Program-made: the position numbers and the translations under genes
NCBI RefSeq assembly: GCF_000499845.2
Contig: NC_023755.2
Span: 6,082,847-6,146,846, forward strand
Origin: Phaseolus vulgaris
Taxonomy: Eukaryota > Streptophyta > Magnoliopsida > Fabales > Fabaceae
DNA length: 64,000 nt
Reading direction: 5' to 3'
The notes under the pieces: generated by a model
The model's input: only the letters and a program-made list of their open reading frames with translations
Told to the model about the DNA's origin: nothing
The model's database searches: none
In this document: piece by piece, positions 60,588-64,000 of the stretch
Numbering within the stretch: the first letter of the stretch is position 1
Layout of the letters: each line of letters opens with the position of its first letter

Positions 60588-63500
60588 TCAAATTCCAACA
60601 GTTTCATTATCAATTAAAGAGATATCTTCCTCAGCCAACTTTCTTCCATGGTAAAATGCTGGTCTTCTTTGCAATGGAAATGTTGCAATTTCACTGGTTA
60701 ACATGGGGATTATCTCTGAAATGTTGGGACGATCAGCTGCACATTCTTCTACACATAGAAGACCAACATCAATGCATCTTATTGCTCCCTCTTGAATGAA
60801 TAATTTTCTTAAAGTTGGATCTAAGAGGTCTAGTGCATGGCCTTGTTTCCATAGCTCCCAGGCCTAAGCCACAAGAAGAAAACAACATATTACTATAGTA
60901 GATGCCAAACAAAACAATAGGGAACTCTCATTATTTAATTTGGTTACATAGTTGCAGCAATCAAACACCCTCAGATAATATACATGTCCAACTAGATTGA
61001 GTGGCCAATCAGCATTGTTTCTGGCACTGATAATTCAAGCAGCAAGACTCAAAAAGCATAGACTTCAAAATTCTCTCCATGCCATACTCAGGTGACATGC
61101 AACCACTAGTAAAACTTGTGACATAATGTCTGTTAGATTAGAAATAAATTACACAAGCACCTAGTAAAAGTAATAATAGGGTACTTTAAGGTTACTCACC
61201 ATGTTCCAACAATCCTTTTAGAGTTTATATCTGACTCTAGTGTGAAAATTCTGGCCATGCCAAAATCTGAAATTTTGAGATTCATATTTGAATAAAGTAG
61301 AATGTTGTTACTTGCTTTCAGATATCTGTGAACTACTCTTAATCTTGAATACTTATGTAGATAGATCAGTCCTTGAGCAATCCCATCAATTAAGTTCTGA
61401 AGTTTTCTCCAATCTAATTTTTCGTTTTGAGTCGAATTTTCCCATTAGTAGGATGAAAATTATTGGTGTTTCACAAGGAAATAAAGTATACGCAGAAAGA
61501 AATAATAAGAAAACAAATAAAGCTGATATATGCAAGATCTAGTTTTTGTTTTACTAAGCATGATAAAAAGTAGTCCAAGCTTTTGTTGGGCATATACTCG
61601 TAGATTAGCATTCTTTCATCTTCATGAATGCAACAACACAACAACTGAACAAGATTCATGTGTTGGAGTTCAGATATGAAAATCAATTCATTTTTAAACT
61701 CAGCGTCTCCTTGTCCTGAACCTTAAGAAACTCTTTTTATTGCTATTTCTTCCCCTGGGGTAATAATCCCTGAAATGATGTTCAACAATTATTATTGATT
61801 TCATTTCGGGAAGTAATATTGGACAAAAACATGTTTAGGATTTTAAGTAAATGACCTTATATACAGGTCCAAAGCCCCATTCTCCTAACTTGTTTTTCAC
61901 TGACAAGTTTTTAGTAGCTACCATGATCGATGCATAACTGAAAATTCTTAAAGAATTCACATTTTTCAATTCATTTTGATGTTCTTCTAAACTTTTCCAT
62001 CTCTCAGACACCACAAAATTTAACATGCTGCTCCCCATTTGCTTCTCTTCTCTGTTAAGGCAAGATTGGAGTAAAACAATGTTACTTTTATTATGGAAGA
62101 TAAGTGCTTGAAAGGAAACTGAATGATGGTACTGATCTATTAGCATTGACAAATAAGTACCGATGTGAAGCTTTTCTTCTCCTCATCCATGGACAGAAAA
62201 TGCCAAGACTAGTTATTAGTGAAGTAGTTCCTACCGGAGCACCAACTTCAAACCACATCTTCATATCTGTATTGTAGTACCAATCACAAAATACTATATA
62301 GGTGGTTTTTTTTAGAATTGAGAATATTGAATTATATTTTTTATAGAAAGTATAATACTGCAATGCTTACTGCCACATGAATCTCTTAGTAAATACCTTT
62401 AAAAAACAATTAAAAACAATCTTACATTGGTTCTTTTGCTAGGAATGACGCGTTAATATATTTTACACTGCTTATGAAATTGAATCAAATTGACATCAAG
62501 ATCAAAAGTTTGCATGGTAGGAATCATTAGATTATAAGTTATTAGAAGTTAAACCATTAGAGGACTCATTCTACTCTAACAGAGACTACATGGCAGGAAT
62601 TTTAGATTAAACACTGAGAGTAGGACAAGATGAAGCAAAACTTTGTATTCATAGCTATATTTTACCTTTTCTGTTTTCACGGTATCATTGTTTCATGAAT
62701 ATAGCGTTCCTAGCTTCTTCATGGATTTTACTTGGGATGTGTATGTATATTACTTTTTCTGTGCAAGGTTATCCCAAAACTAAAGTGAAGATTTAGTCTA
62801 ATGAATAGACAGAATAAAGGAAACTAGTTTGTCCATCTTAAAACCTTGAGGAGATATATCCCCAGCTTGAATTATGAAGATGTAGTGGCAAACTCTACTT
62901 GGAATTGAAATTTAAATTAATTATGAAGATCAAATCAGTTCCCTCAAAGATTAAGAACCTATCTGTTTTTTTACACCTTGCACACGTTCCAATGTAAATT
63001 TTATACTGAGATTATCTCATTTACCATCTAATGGTCAAAACTCTATTTCTATTAAATGAGTAAAACACCAGTTTTGAGCTTGAGCTAAATCTCCATTTTC
63101 TGTATCCTGCAAGTTTCCATTACTAAACAACACCCTCTGCGAGTGATCATTATGACTTACATAACTAAAGGACTCTTCATCCTTGTTTGAGACAATGTTG
63201 TATTCATACATAAGCTGAATATGCCTTGGAACATTGTCTGTTGTTTCACAGAACCCCACTTGTCCAAATATGATCCCTCCCCTCCTTATGACCAACTCTC
63301 CTTTCCTTGGTTCCCACTGAAGTGCAAAGAAACCTGAAGATGGGTTATTAGAAGAAAATGATGATACAACAACCATGAATGATTAGTCTTGTGACTAACC
63401 CCTAACTTCATACCAGGTAGAACACATCTGAAGGATGATCAAAGCTTTGACACATCACTTTCTTCATATATCCACTAGCATCATATTCTCCAAGGATGAA

Positions 63501-63856
63501 GTTCCTAGAATCCAAAAGTGTGACAACAACATCTGTTTCGTAGGTAGAGCATAGATGAGTATAGTTATGGGGTTCCTACCTTGACTAGTGATACTCAAAG
63601 CACCTGAATGATTACATGTTAGAAGCACCCCAGAACTGTTGTCAATAGGGTCATTTCTGTTGGCAATCCATCTGTGAGTGGGATCAATCTGAAGAGGAGC
63701 AAATTTCAAACAGAACTTATGCATTGGCGAGCATAGTGTAGTTGAGTGATCAAATATACTCTCCAATGCATGAGAACAAGTATGCAGACACAACCATGAG
63801 AAAATAACCAGCATGGATAATTTAGCATCTTCCACATGAAGAATCATTATGGACAT
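60588..63856 (-). pseudogene. G-type lectin S-receptor-like Ser/Thr kinase, decayed
   Basis: Intact relatives are plasma-membrane receptors. On minus: signal-peptide-like start (MLVIFSWLCLHTCSHA), bulb-lectin words (WIANRNDPIDNSSGVL, HSGALSI) at 63856-63464, a second lectin part (SGFFALQWEP) at 63376-63035, a short segment SLITSLGIFC at about 62210 where the membrane span is expected, and kinase pieces: P-loop LGEWGFGPVYK (usual LGEGGFGPVYK), [46 protein letters not shown] and a terminal exon (60863-60588) with CVEECAADRPNISEI. Frameshifts and stops interrupt it, and the catalytic HRD aspartate is tyrosine. No clear S-locus or PAN domain was seen. Confidence 0.8.
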
Positions 63857-64000
63857 AGGATTTGTTAAAGATGGAAACTAGCAACTATGAGATATATATG
63901 TAGAGGACTTTAGCCAAGGATTATTAATGGTGGTGACTGTTTAATACAAACTTGGTAGAACATCGTTGTGGACTTCATCATTGCACTGTAACATAGTAAC
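63857..64000. other. Upstream flank of the receptor-kinase relic
   Basis: Would contain its promoter; a tatatatgtag word lies near 63892. The window ends here. Confidence 0.3.

Overview
This window is nuclear DNA of a dicot plant, most likely a legume of the Phaseolus/Vigna/Glycine group. The evidence is AT-rich intergenic sequence, GT-AG introns with T-rich acceptors, plant cytosolic and plastid phosphoglycerate kinases, a G-type lectin S-receptor-like kinase relic, and SIRE/copia, Gypsy, CACTA and MULE-like remnants. The legume assignment rests on repeat style only and is an inference. No bacterial genes, CRISPR array, rRNA or tRNA was found.

Three intact nuclear genes can be read exon by exon. 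A plastid phosphoglycerate kinase (PGK) lies on + at 14424-18087 (6 exons, 477 aa). A cytosolic PGK lies on - at 28735-31515 (6 exons, 401 aa). They are tail to tail and share every internal exon length (78, 261, 318, 159 nt). A PrmC/HemK-type release-factor glutamine methyltransferase lies on - at 51290-59586 (3 exons, 362 aa); its second intron is about 6.8 kb and full of repeats. A decayed S-receptor-like kinase lies on - at 60588-63856.

Almost everything else is transposon sequence, often nested. 1.2-2.9 kb: deletion derivative of a minus-strand Gypsy element. 4.9-11.3 kb: complete non-autonomous LTR retrotransposon on - (target duplication CAAAT, two LTRs, PBS, PPT, broken gag, no pol) that carries an extra ORF. 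19.2-27.2 kb: SIRE-like copia RT/RNase H relic on +, split by a minus-strand copia element whose 5' LTR is itself interrupted. 32.9-34.9 kb: MULE-like long-TIR element with a nested repeat. 35.4-37.9 kb: CACTA element with a partial transposase. 37.9-48.4 kb: a Gypsy/Athila-like gag-PR-RT-RNase H-IN relic on +, broken by a Gypsy 3' end, a solo LTR (target duplication CATAG), a second non-autonomous LTR element and a repeat with target duplication ACATT.

The most unusual signal is a protein family encoded by both non-autonomous LTR elements (7577-6362 on -, 43160-44344 on +) although their LTRs differ. It sits where pol would be expected and ends in a similar predicted helical tail. The first element and its solo LTR are also scattered with a near-palindromic 16-bp motif, AAACAATCGGTTGTTT, mostly in doublets about 21 nt apart.
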